A program made the position numbers and the translations under genes. Source: a bacterium (GTDB taxonomy: Bacteria > Bdellovibrionota_C > UBA2361 > SZUA-149). Taken from it: 10,903 nt of DNA. How positions within the stretch are numbered: position 1 is the stretch's first letter; the number at the start of each line of letters is the position of its first letter. A model generated the notes under the pieces. It saw only the letters and a program-made list of their open reading frames with translations. It ran no database searches and was not told the origin of the DNA. Shown here in pieces: positions 1 through 6,906 of the stretch. Where the stretch lies: the NCBI GenBank assembly GCA_003230795.1, contig QIGM01000087.1:1-10903 (forward strand), written 5' to 3'.

Positions 1-321
1 TTTGCTCTAGAGATTTCGAAGAAAATTCTTAAGACGACGGCAGAGGCGAAGCCTGAGTATATCTACGATGTAATTCGTTCTGGAATGGAAAGTCTTGGGG
101 CTGCTGAGCCGATTAAGATTCGTGTGTCGCTTGATGACTATGAGTTTCTCGATGTTATCGGACTGCCGGCAGATATCAGCGAAAGTGAACTCGGTATTTT
201 GTACGTTTCCGATGAGACGATTAGCGAAGGATGCGTGATTGAAACCAATTACGGCGAGATAAGCTTAGAACTAGATGCGATGTGGGAACAGGTGAAAGAC
301 ACCTTGTTCCCGAAAGAGTAG
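1..321 (+). CDS. fliH: Flagellar export ATPase regulator FliH, C-terminal part (5' end outside window)
   Basis: The reading frame is open from base 1 and ends at TAG 319-321, giving the last 106 residues. FliH binds FliI in the cytoplasm, holds the ATPase in check, and docks it to the export gate and C-ring. The visible part matches the FliH/YscL C-terminal FliI-binding domain: an amphipathic start (ALEISKKIL), the strand EPIKIRVSLDDYEFL, and the typical ending GCVIETNYGEISLELDAMWEQV. The window lacks the N-terminal coiled coil and glycine-repeat region. Its stop is 5 bases before the fliI start, so the two are almost certainly co-transcribed and may be translationally linked. The ATG at 85 is internal and not a real start. 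Assignment rests on motif resemblance and on the fliI-fliJ neighbours. Confidence 0.88.
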   Translation, partial: FALEISKKILKTTAEAKPEYIYDVIRSGMESLGAAEPIKIRVSLDDYEFLDVIGLPADISESELGILYVSDETISEGCVIETNYGEISLELDAMWEQVKDTLFPKE

Positions 322-326
322 TACGA

Positions 327-1655
327 ATGGATATTTGGACCAAAGCAAATACCGCACTTCAGTCAACAAACACCGTCACATTGCGTGGTGAAGTGACTGA
401 TATTATCGGGCTCATTGTTGAAGGTAGCGGCCCAGCGGTTGGAGTTGGTAGTACGTGTCGTATTATTCAAGGCGATAAGGAAATCCCAGCCCAAGTAGTT
501 GGCTTTCGTAAAGACAAGATACTTTTAATGCCATTTGGTGAGCTACACGGTGTGGCTCCAGGAGCTGCCATTGTGAGTGATGGTGCTGGAGAGATGATCA
601 AGGTTGGTCCCGAGATGTTAGGGCGAACCATTGACCCCTTGGGTAAGCCAATTGATGGTAAGGGGCCAATTGGCGGTGTTGCAGAGATGCCACTTTTTGC
701 TTCTCCACCTTCTCCGCTACAGCGAGCACGAATTGATACACCCTGTGATGTGGGTGTGAAGTGTGTGAACTCCATGCTTACGATCGGAAAGGGGCAGAGA
801 GTCGGAGTGATGGCTGGTTCCGGAGTTGGTAAGTCTACGTTTCTTGGAATGATTGCGAAACATGCGAGAACTTCTATCAACGTAATTGCGCTGGTTGGAG
901 AACGAGGCAGGGAGGTTCGAGAGTTTATCGAACGAGACCTTGGTCCTGAAGGATTGGCTCGCAGTATCCTCGTTGTTGCTACTAGTGACACAAGTGCCTT
1001 GATGAGAATCCGAGCAGCGTTTGTTGCTACGGCGATTGCCGAGTATTTTCGCGACCAAGGTGAAGACGTTACCTTGTTACTTGATTCCATTACCCGCTTT
1101 TGCATGGCGCAGAGAGAGGTTGGTCTAGCTGTTGGTGAGCCGCCGAGTTCTAGTGGTTATACCCCCTCAGTATTTGCAATGCTGCCGAAGTTACTCGAGA
1201 GAGCAGGAACCTGCGGGAACGAAGGGGCGATTACTGCCTTCTACACGGTGCTGGTGGAGGGCGATGATATGAACGAGCCAATTGCCGACGCTGTTCGTGG
1301 GATTTTGGACGGACATATTGTGCTCAGTCGAGATTTGGCGAGTAAGGGTCATTTTCCAGCTATTGACGTTTTGCAGAGTATCTCTCGTGTAATGCCAGAG
1401 GTTGCAGATGAAGAAATGATGGAGAGTGCTGCGGATGCAAGACGAGTGCTTGCGGAGTATCGGGAAGTTGAGGATTTAATTACCATCGGAGCGTACCAGC
1501 CTGGTCAGAATCCCAAAGTAGATTACGCCGTTGAGCGAATTGACGGAGTAAGGGAGTTTCTCATGCAGAAGCCGCTCGAGAAATTCTCGATGGACGAATG
1601 TAAAGCAATGCTTAATCAGGCACTCCGAGCGGTTGAAGGAGGCGAGCAGAGCTAA
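327..1655 (+). CDS. fliI: Flagellum-specific type III export ATPase FliI
   Basis: Encodes 442 residues, the usual FliI length. It is the cytoplasmic hexameric ATPase that, with FliH and FliJ, helps unfold and deliver substrates to the flagellar export gate. Visible landmarks are the P-loop AGSGVGKST (163-171), the GERGRE segment with the likely catalytic Glu192, Walker B LLLD (Asp253), the family block DSITRFCMAQREVGLAVGEPP, LLERAG, and the alpha/beta ATPase signature PAIDVLQSIS (344-353). The N-terminal barrel (about 1-90) and the C-terminal helical domain are both present. I chose ATG 327, just after the fliH stop. An in-frame ATG at 282 would overlap fliH and adds 15 residues (MGTGERHLVPERVVR) that do not resemble FliI. 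The gene appears intact, with all catalytic motifs preserved. Confidence 0.98.
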   Translation: MDIWTKANTALQSTNTVTLRGEVTDIIGLIVEGSGPAVGVGSTCRIIQGDKEIPAQVVGFRKDKILLMPFGELHGVAPGAAIVSDGAGEMIKVGPEMLGRTIDPLGKPIDGKGPIGGVAEMPLFASPPSPLQRARIDTPCDVGVKCVNSMLTIGKGQRVGVMAGSGVGKSTFLGMIAKHARTSINVIALVGERGREVREFIERDLGPEGLARSILVVATSDTSALMRIRAAFVATAIAEYFRDQGEDVTLLLDSITRFCMAQREVGLAVGEPPSSSGYTPSVFAMLPKLLERAGTCGNEGAITAFYTVLVEGDDMNEPIADAVRGILDGHIVLSRDLASKGHFPAIDVLQSISRVMPEVADEEMMESAADARRVLAEYREVEDLITIGAYQPGQNPKVDYAVERIDGVREFLMQKPLEKFSMDECKAMLNQALRAVEGGEQS

Positions 1656-1658
1656 GCG

Positions 1659-2105
1659 ATGAAGAAGTTTTCCTTTCGATTGCAGCGAGTCCTTGATTAC
1701 CGAACTTCTCTAAAGAAAGAGAGAGAACGTGAGCTTGCGGTAAAAAACGCTGAGCTTCATGCAGCAGAGGAGCGAAAGAATTTTATTCTGGAGGCTCAAG
1801 ACGGAGTCGTTGTCCCGAGCGAGGGAGAGATTACTATGGCGGATTTGCAATTGACTAAGGATTACCAAGAGCATCTCCAAGAGTCTTTAGTGAATCAACG
1901 TTTACTAGTTCTAGAGGCGGCAGGAGCAGTCGAGCTTGCACGTGATGCCTATATTGAGAAGGCGGTAGAGGCGGAAACCCTTGAAACCTTAAAGAAGAAG
2001 AAACTTGACGAACATCAGACAGAGCGTCGTAGAGAAGAGCGCAAGGAACTCAACAATCTAACTGTTGTACGTCATCGTTTTACGAAAGTAGAGGAATCAG
2101 ATTAA
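1659..2105 (+). CDS. fliJ: Flagellar export protein FliJ
   Basis: Encodes 148 residues, the normal FliJ size. FliJ is a small antiparallel coiled coil that sits as a stalk in the FliI hexamer, contacts FlhA, and recycles export chaperones. The N-terminus MKKFSFRLQRVLDYR is the characteristic FliJ opening (F-x-F-x-L-Q-x-V-L-x-Y-R). The rest is highly charged and helical (KKERERELAVKNAELHAAEE; LETLKKKKLDEHQTERR) with no membrane segment. The start ATG is 3 bases after the fliI stop. An AAGGAGG at 1636-1642 lies inside the end of fliI, rather far (16 bases) from the start. The stop overlaps the next start by one base (TAATG). FliJ sequences diverge strongly, so position in the operon supports the call as much as sequence does. 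Confidence 0.9.
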   Translation: MKKFSFRLQRVLDYRTSLKKERERELAVKNAELHAAEERKNFILEAQDGVVVPSEGEITMADLQLTKDYQEHLQESLVNQRLLVLEAAGAVELARDAYIEKAVEAETLETLKKKKLDEHQTERRREERKELNNLTVVRHRFTKVEESD

Positions 2106-3208
2106 TGGACGCAGAGGACCGCTCATTACAAGCTCTAAAAGAGCAGATGACCGAAGAGCAACGCCAAGATATGGCCGATCTGCTTAAAGCCGAACTCGAG
2201 AGAAGAGAAAAGGAGAAACAAATGGGAAACATGAGCACACTTACCCCATCGAAGCCAAAGAGTAGGGTTAAAAGTTCCGGTATGTCGGATTCTCTTGGGC
2301 CCAATGAAATGGGTGAAATTTATGGCGAAGTTAACGACCAAGTGAAGAGTCTACGCCTCAAGCAGCTTGAACGTCAGCTTTCTGATGCTAAGCAACAGCA
2401 GAAGCGCATGGGGAAATACGTGGCTCGTAAAGAGAAGAAGCTTGGGAAAATCAAAAACCCATTCGCTTCAAAGCGTCCCTCAATGCTTGATTCTATGCCA
2501 CCAGAGGTTGAGCAAGCAGTGCGTGAGTCGGGAATAAATCTTCCTCCAAAGCAAGCCCAAGTTCGTTCAGCGGTTTCGTTGAAGAGCGTTGCGCTTATTG
2601 GGGGAATTGTAGTTCTTGCTGGTCTGAAGATTATGACCAGCAGCGGTCTGGTAAACGCGAGCGGTGAGAAATCAATTACCCAAGAGCTCGACGAATTAGC
2701 AGCAATTGATAACCCGCTGGAAGCGGGCGCGATAGCAGGGCATCCAGAAGCGCGTGGTATGATTCCCCGTGCACCAGCGAACCCAGAAGAGCGAAAGCTA
2801 GTAGGCTGGTCCTTCGCCGACAAAGAACTACTCAGCCAGCTAGACGCAAGGAGAGTGGAGCTAGAGCACCGTCGCGCTGCAGTTGAGCGAAGAGAAGCCG
2901 AACTAGAAATGCGCGGCAAAGCTTTAGCTGAGAAACTCGCCGAGCTAAGAACCATTTCAAGTAAGCTAGAGAAAAAGCGAAAAGAAAAAGACCACCGCTA
3001 CGAGGCTCGCTTAGAGCAGCTAGCAACCGTCTACGGTTCAATGGCCCCAAAAGACGCCGCACCTCTCATAGGACGTCTAGACGAAAACATAGCCCTAGCT
3101 CTACTAGAGCGCATGCCCGGAAAGCGCATGGGGCAGATTCTAGCCCTAATGCCGCCTCAACGTGCGATAGAGCTGACCAAGAGTTTGACCAATCGGCATT
3201 CGCTTTAG
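2105..3208 (+). CDS. MotE-family (MgtE N-domain-like) flagellar membrane protein
   Basis: Encodes 367 residues. Order of parts: a charged, probably cytoplasmic N-terminus (about 1-155) with coiled-coil stretches; one membrane segment at about 161-181 (SVALIGGIVVLAGLKIM); a linker; a long coiled coil at about 245-300 (ELEHRRAAVERREAELEMRG and following); and a C-terminal MgtE N-terminal-domain-like module at about 306-363 (LATVYGSMAPKDAA...LLERMPGKRMGQILALMPPQRA). That last arrangement is the MotE signature. MotE proteins stabilise the periplasmic MotC stator partner and are often encoded directly after fliJ. Known MotE proteins are usually about 200 residues with the membrane segment near the N-terminus, so the roughly 160-residue extension here is odd. 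The ATG overlaps the fliJ stop by one base, implying coupled translation. The 3' half uses CTA for most leucines, unlike its neighbours. Older annotations may call it a magnesium transporter, which is misleading. Confidence 0.85.
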   Translation: MDAEDRSLQALKEQMTEEQRQDMADLLKAELERREKEKQMGNMSTLTPSKPKSRVKSSGMSDSLGPNEMGEIYGEVNDQVKSLRLKQLERQLSDAKQQQKRMGKYVARKEKKLGKIKNPFASKRPSMLDSMPPEVEQAVRESGINLPPKQAQVRSAVSLKSVALIGGIVVLAGLKIMTSSGLVNASGEKSITQELDELAAIDNPLEAGAIAGHPEARGMIPRAPANPEERKLVGWSFADKELLSQLDARRVELEHRRAAVERREAELEMRGKALAEKLAELRTISSKLEKKRKEKDHRYEARLEQLATVYGSMAPKDAAPLIGRLDENIALALLERMPGKRMGQILALMPPQRAIELTKSLTNRHSL

Positions 3209-3239
3209 GCGCTAACAGCAAGAGGCAGCTTATCTTAAA

Positions 3240-3268
3240 GCTCTGAGGGTTACCTTAACCCTCAGAGC
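3240..3268. repeat. Perfect 13-bp hairpin after the motE-like gene
   Basis: The arm GCTCTGAGGGTTA (3240-3252) is followed by a 3-base loop and its exact reverse complement (3256-3268). It lies 31 bases after the motE-like stop and about 100 bases before the transposase gene. It could end the upstream operon, but no run of T follows directly on either strand, so it is not a classic intrinsic terminator. The alternative is a REP-like hairpin recognised by the adjacent RAYT transposase. I saw no GTAG/GGAG-type tetranucleotide beside it, which that idea would favour. Confidence 0.6.
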
Positions 3269-3358
3269 AATTGCGTACTTTTAAGCGACTTAAATTACCT
3301 AATCTCACAACATCTTCACCAATGCGGCGATTACTGACTTAGTCTCAGTGTGTTCCCG

Positions 3359-3366
3359 AAGGAAGG
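3359..3366 (+). promoter_or_regulatory. Ribosome binding site that sets the transposase start
   Basis: AAGGAAGG lies 4 bases before ATG 3371. It favours that ATG over the in-frame GTG at 3350, which has no such site upstream. The extra residues from the GTG would simply translate this Shine-Dalgarno region. Confidence 0.6.
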
Positions 3367-3370
3367 TGTA

Positions 3371-4300
3371 ATGAAGATCTGGTCTCAGCCGCTCAGGGTG
3401 GAAACGCCTGAATTCGCCGTATTGTGTACAATTCGAACAATTAACTCGGCTCTATGGTTTATAAATAACCGTGATCTCGAGAGCCACATTCTCGGCTATC
3501 TCGCGAAGTATTCGATTAAGTACAACGTTATTCTCCACAACTTCGCGATACAGGGAAACCATCTCCATCTTGTTGCTCGCTTTCCAGACGCAAATCGTTC
3601 TGCCTTTATGCGAGATTTCAATGCCAGAGTTGCGGAAGGTGTCAGGAAGTATGCGAAGGGATTTCCCGGAGGTCCAGTCTTTGAGCGGCGATACACGTCC
3701 AATATCCTTCCGCTTCAGTCTGATGTAGAGCACTACTTCTTTTATTCAGGCCTTCAGGCCGTCCAGGATGGACTTTCAGAGCGACTTTCAGAGTATCCAG
3801 GATATAACGGAATCTATGATGCTCTAAGAGAGAGAACGAGGAAGTTCAAAGTAGTTCGATGGGGAGAGTACTCAGCGCGAAAGCGTTTCAATCCGGATAT
3901 CCATATCCGAGACTTTACTAATACTTACGAGCTCAAATTCTCGAGGGTTCCAGGGTATAATTGTTTAACGCCTAAAGACTACGAGAAGCAGATGCTGAAG
4001 AAGTTAGAAGTGAAGCGTCTCAAGGAAGTAGTGACCTGGAAAGCGAAAGGACATAGTTTTCCCACAAAAGACATCCTTCGCCGAATAAAACCGGGCTCCT
4101 TGCCTTATAAGACGAAGCAAGGGACTCGCCGTCCGATTGTACTCTGCGCCTGCTATGAGACGAGGAAGCAAATACTTGCTTGGTATTTTCAAATTGTAGA
4201 AATGTACCTAAACGCTTCGAAGCGCTTTAGGCTGCGTGAAGCAGATATTGACTTTCCACCCTTAACCTATCCTCCTCCTCAAGGACTTGTTCCAGCATAG
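3371..4300 (+). CDS. REP-associated tyrosine transposase (RAYT, Y1/HUH family)
   Basis: Encodes 309 residues and appears intact. It is an IS200/IS605-related HUH nuclease that cuts and joins single-stranded DNA at hairpins. RAYTs are usually single-copy, non-mobile relatives that act on REP repeats. The HUH motif is clear in QGNHLHLVARF (His64, His66). The following helix has the family pattern (FMRDFNARVAEGVRKYAKG, then PVFERRYTSNIL). The probable catalytic tyrosine is Tyr125 in HYFFYSGLQAVQDGL, the position of Y-x-x-LNPVRAGL in relatives. The C-terminal part (about 150-309) is longer than in minimal IS200 TnpA and is basic (KQMLKKLEVKRLKEV). It sits alone between two flagellar operon blocks, on the same strand, and no tnpB is present. 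A perfect hairpin lies about 100 bases upstream. I did not find matching terminal ends on both sides, so I cannot define an element boundary. Confidence 0.87.
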   Translation: MKIWSQPLRVETPEFAVLCTIRTINSALWFINNRDLESHILGYLAKYSIKYNVILHNFAIQGNHLHLVARFPDANRSAFMRDFNARVAEGVRKYAKGFPGGPVFERRYTSNILPLQSDVEHYFFYSGLQAVQDGLSERLSEYPGYNGIYDALRERTRKFKVVRWGEYSARKRFNPDIHIRDFTNTYELKFSRVPGYNCLTPKDYEKQMLKKLEVKRLKEVVTWKAKGHSFPTKDILRRIKPGSLPYKTKQGTRRPIVLCACYETRKQILAWYFQIVEMYLNASKRFRLREADIDFPPLTYPPPQGLVPA

Positions 4301-4688
4301 AGGCCTGTCGTCTTCAAAAAGAAAGTTCACCGTAGGTGTTCGGGGGAGCAGTGCACGTTCAAGATGTTAAATTGCTGGGTTTAATGTGTTGCGAATACAA
4401 AGCTCTGCTTTTTGCTCTAATTCGCTAGTTAGATACCGCTCAACTCTACTGATTCGTCATTAGTAACTGTCGTATGTGATGCTCATATCAAAGGCTCTGA
4501 GGAGGAGGGCTTAGGTTGGGCAAATACTCTGCCTCCTCTCGTTCTTACTGATTACTTCGTTTAACCGGTCGAAATTACCGGCAAAACTTGCCTAGTGGGA
4601 GTTTCTTGCCGTCTCGCCGAGAAAAGTAGCCGAAGTTAACCCTCTGATAATAAAAGATATAATCTCCTCTTGGCCTTAAATTCAGCCC
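4301..4688. other. Gene-free spacer after the transposase
   Basis: I see no credible coding region on either strand. Visible items are: a weak hairpin AAAGC-TCT-GCTTTTT (4399-4413) that could end the transposase message; a 7-bp inverted repeat GAGGAGG/CCTCCTC (4499-4505 and 4532-4538); and a short CCGGT/ACCGG inverted repeat near 4565-4582 that might serve an upstream activator of the sigma-54 promoter. Two 9-mers from the 3240-3268 hairpin recur here: GCTCTGAGG (4494-4502) and TTAACCCTC (4636-4644). Most of this stretch may be leftover flank of the transposase insertion. Confidence 0.5.
4636..4663 (+). promoter_or_regulatory. Possible sigma-70-type promoter upstream of fliK
   Basis: A perfect TATAAT (4658-4663) is preceded at 16 bases by TTAACC (4636-4641), which matches TTGACA at four of six positions. 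It could give basal fliK-flgD-flgE transcription in addition to the sigma-54 site downstream. The region is AT-rich (AATAAAAGATATAAT), so a chance match is possible. Confidence 0.35.
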
Positions 4689-4704
4689 TGGCAAGACTCT
4701 TGCT
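4689..4704 (+). promoter_or_regulatory. Sigma-54 (RpoN) promoter for fliK-flgD-flgE
   Basis: TGGCAAGACTCTTGCT matches the -24/-12 consensus TGGCACGN4TTGCW at every fixed position except one (A for C at position 6). The GG and GC doublets have exact spacing. Transcription would start near 4715, about 35-45 bases before the fliK start. Sigma-54 commonly drives hook and rod genes in polar flagellates and deltaproteobacteria under an NtrC-type activator. The site makes the hook genes independent of the upstream fliHIJ operon, from which the transposase gene separates them. Confidence 0.8.
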
Positions 4705-4744
4705 CTAATCTCTGTGTGGAGGTGGTGGAACTGAGCAGTATTGT

Positions 4745-4751
4745 GGGGAGG
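4745..4751 (+). promoter_or_regulatory. Ribosome binding site of fliK, start ambiguous
   Basis: GGGGAGG lies only one base before ATG 4753, which is too close for normal initiation, but 7 bases before the in-frame TTG at 4759. The real start may therefore be TTG 4759, two codons later. An in-frame TTG at 4741 lies before this site and is unlikely. Confidence 0.5.
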
Positions 4752-4752
4752 A

Positions 4753-6210
4753 ATGAGTTTGAGAACTCTATCAATAGGTCAGGATGCAGCTGTTCAGCTT
4801 GCAGCCGAAAACGGGGGAAGCAATCAGGAGCCAAGCACAGACGGTGCGAAGTTCTCTGAGGTGCTGAAAGATTTAATAGGGATGCAGGGCTCTGCGGGGA
4901 TCGATATGAATCCGCTCAGTTTTGCTCCGGCTCCAGTAGGAACCGAGGTGCAGATGAAGCAGCCGGTTGATGAGGAGCGTGAAGCCGAGGTAGAGGAAGA
5001 TTACCTCGATGAGGATACTCAGGAAGAGCAGCAGGTTGTAGCAAAGGAAGAAGTGGCAGTAGAAGAAGTTGTAGTCGAAGAAGCCTCAGAGGAAGAGTTT
5101 CTTCAAGCAGTTGAAGCTGAGACCGAACGGATGGTCCAGGAAGTAGTAGAGAAGGAATCGACAGCAGGGCAGGGGACGCCCGAAATTCAGACTGAGCAGG
5201 TAGCAACGGACAGCATAGTAGAACGGCAGGAGCGGATGATTGGATCTGACAGCCAAGAAGGCCAGAACAATCAAGCATGGACGCCGAAGCAAGAAGTGAT
5301 AGGTAGTGAGCGACAGAAAGTAGACATGAGCGTGCCAAAGGAATTGGAACAGCAGGTAGCAGCACTTCAGGACGGAGCGCTAAAAGAGACTGCTGGAAAG
5401 GTAGGACCAGAAGTAAAAACGGAAGCTCAGCTAAAGCAGTTATTTCAAGGCTCAACTAGAGAAGTCGGTAGTGAAGAAGGCGATACGCCGGAACCAGTGT
5501 TTAACACTCCAGTAGTAAACGGAGCGTTGCAGCAAGCAGCTCTTCCTAAGGGAAGCGACGCGGAGCAATCACTGAGGTTTCAGTTAGGGTCCCTTCTAAG
5601 ACCAGAGAACTTGGCGGATAAGGTATTCCAACAAGGCAGTATCAGGACAGGAGGCGGATTGCTTGCAGGAAACGCAAATGCAATTAGCTCAAGCGGTGAA
5701 AAAGGGAAGCTTGCAGCAGAGTCCGGGAAGACGAAAGCAAAGCCCCAGCAGTTGCCGAAAGGTGAGCAGGATAAAGTAGTCGAGCAAGTAAAGCAGTTGC
5801 TCAAAGATGCAAACGCCAGCAGGAACGGCAATACGATGGTGGTGAGATTAGACCCACCACGTTTAGGAGCGATGATGGTTCGGGTGACTCATAAAGCGGG
5901 TCAAGTGTATGCGAGAATTATCCCCGAATCGCAAGAAGTTGAGACTGCTCTACGAAGTAGAGTGTCTGAACTAACGCATGCATTGAGCGCGATTGGAATT
6001 AAGGCTGAGAATATTCATGTTAGCCTTGGACAAGAACGCAGCGAGAGTGAGATGTATCAGTTTAACGAGTTTTTAAATCAACAAGGTAGCCAAGGTAGTG
6101 AAGAGCGTGGATTCTCCGGTAATAGAGAAGAAGGCCATGCTAGTATACAAGATAATGTGGCTACGATAGGCAATCGCGGTGGGGCGGCAGAAGCAGGCTG
6201 GGTTGCGTAA
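4753..6210 (+). CDS. fliK: Flagellar hook-length control protein FliK
   Basis: Encodes 485 residues from ATG 4753 (483 if TTG 4759 is used). FliK is exported during hook growth and, on contact with FlhB, switches export from hook to filament proteins. The C-terminal Flg_hook domain (about 345-430) is recognisable: MVVRLDPPRLGAMMVRV (from 362), then GQVYARIIPE, then LRSRVSELTHALSAIGIKAENIHVSLG. As is usual for FliK, the N-terminal two-thirds is low-complexity, rich in Gln, Glu and Val. Residues 73-136 are strikingly acidic and repetitive (runs such as EEVAVEEVVVEEASEEEF). There is no signal peptide, as expected for type III export. It is the first gene after the sigma-54 promoter and is followed at 24 bases by flgD. 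The rapidly evolving middle region cannot be aligned by eye. Confidence 0.93.
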   Translation: MSLRTLSIGQDAAVQLAAENGGSNQEPSTDGAKFSEVLKDLIGMQGSAGIDMNPLSFAPAPVGTEVQMKQPVDEEREAEVEEDYLDEDTQEEQQVVAKEEVAVEEVVVEEASEEEFLQAVEAETERMVQEVVEKESTAGQGTPEIQTEQVATDSIVERQERMIGSDSQEGQNNQAWTPKQEVIGSERQKVDMSVPKELEQQVAALQDGALKETAGKVGPEVKTEAQLKQLFQGSTREVGSEEGDTPEPVFNTPVVNGALQQAALPKGSDAEQSLRFQLGSLLRPENLADKVFQQGSIRTGGGLLAGNANAISSSGEKGKLAAESGKTKAKPQQLPKGEQDKVVEQVKQLLKDANASRNGNTMVVRLDPPRLGAMMVRVTHKAGQVYARIIPESQEVETALRSRVSELTHALSAIGIKAENIHVSLGQERSESEMYQFNEFLNQQGSQGSEERGFSGNREEGHASIQDNVATIGNRGGAAEAGWVA

Positions 6211-6234
6211 TAACTATTAGAGAATAGAACGAAA

Positions 6235-6906
6235 ATGGCAGACGATTCTACAATAACTGGGCCCAAACCGATTACGCCAACCAAAATTGGCGAAGAACCG
6301 GTAAAAAAGGCTGAAGAGAGAAGCGACGGGACGCTAGATACCCAAGGCTTTCTCCAGCTTTTAGTCGCACAGCTAGAAAATCAAGATCCGCTCAGCCCAA
6401 TGAGTAACGAAGAGTTCGCGGTGCAGCTTGCACAGTTTAGTCAACTCGATGAGCTTATTGGAATTCGAGAAGCGGTTCAGGGTGGAGGTAGTGTTGATTC
6501 CTCAAACCCAGTTGGCTCCATGGCATCATACCTCGGTCATGAAGTAGTGCTCAACGGAGAGCAGCCAGCGAATAAGAATTCAAATGTGATTGTTAATGTT
6601 CCTCCAGGAACACAATCAATCAGACTAGATCTCACAGACGAGAGTGGTGCTAATGCAGGGCGCTTCACCGTAGAGGACATTGAATCAGGAAGGAATGTAT
6701 TATCCCTGGCGCAATACGGACTACAAGACGGAAAGTATGACGTAAGAGTAGTATCAGTAGATTCAGGTGGGCAGTTTGTTGACCTAGAGAGCAAAGTTAC
6801 CGGAACGGTAGAAGGATTTGTGCTCGAGCCAGAACCACGACTCTTAGTCGGTGGTGAAGAAGTCGCTCTTGACCAAGTTACCGAAGTGCAGAAAGGAAAT
6901 AGCTAG
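6235..6906 (+). CDS. flgD: Flagellar hook cap / hook assembly protein FlgD
   Basis: Encodes 223 residues, the normal size. FlgD forms the temporary cap at the tip of the growing hook and guides FlgE subunits into place. The conserved N-terminal block is clear at about 34-75: LDTQGFLQLLVAQLENQDPL, then SPMSNEEFAVQLAQFSQLDEL. The C-terminal half has the beta-rich tudor/Ig-like fold region, with LGHEVVLNG, a run ending in YDVRVVSVD, and the closing LLVGGEEVALDQVTEV that is typical of FlgD. The start ATG has only a weak purine-rich site upstream (AGAGAA), so translation may depend partly on fliK, whose stop is 24 bases before. The order fliK-flgD-flgE is a classic hook operon. The protein is complete, with no odd features. 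Confidence 0.95.
   Translation: MADDSTITGPKPITPTKIGEEPVKKAEERSDGTLDTQGFLQLLVAQLENQDPLSPMSNEEFAVQLAQFSQLDELIGIREAVQGGGSVDSSNPVGSMASYLGHEVVLNGEQPANKNSNVIVNVPPGTQSIRLDLTDESGANAGRFTVEDIESGRNVLSLAQYGLQDGKYDVRVVSVDSGGQFVDLESKVTGTVEGFVLEPEPRLLVGGEEVALDQVTEVQKGNS

Noticed and set aside
467..1105. 212-residue open frame on the minus strand inside fliI
   Set aside because: It is fully antisense to a strongly conserved ATPase gene, has no domain features, and is Ser/Pro-rich as expected of a shadow frame.
2105..3208. Magnesium transporter MgtE
   Set aside because: Only the small MgtE N-domain-like module is shared; the transporter's membrane helices are missing and the context is flagellar.
4613..4640. 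Second sigma-28-like site (GCCGAG / GCCGAAGT) upstream of fliK
   Set aside because: Only the GCCGA core matches and no TAAA lies at the right distance; the sigma-54 site explains expression better.
4916..5455. 179-residue Leu-rich open frame on the minus strand inside fliK
   Set aside because: It is the complement of Glu/Gln-rich FliK codons, which yields artificial Leu and Ser runs; no ribosome site was seen.
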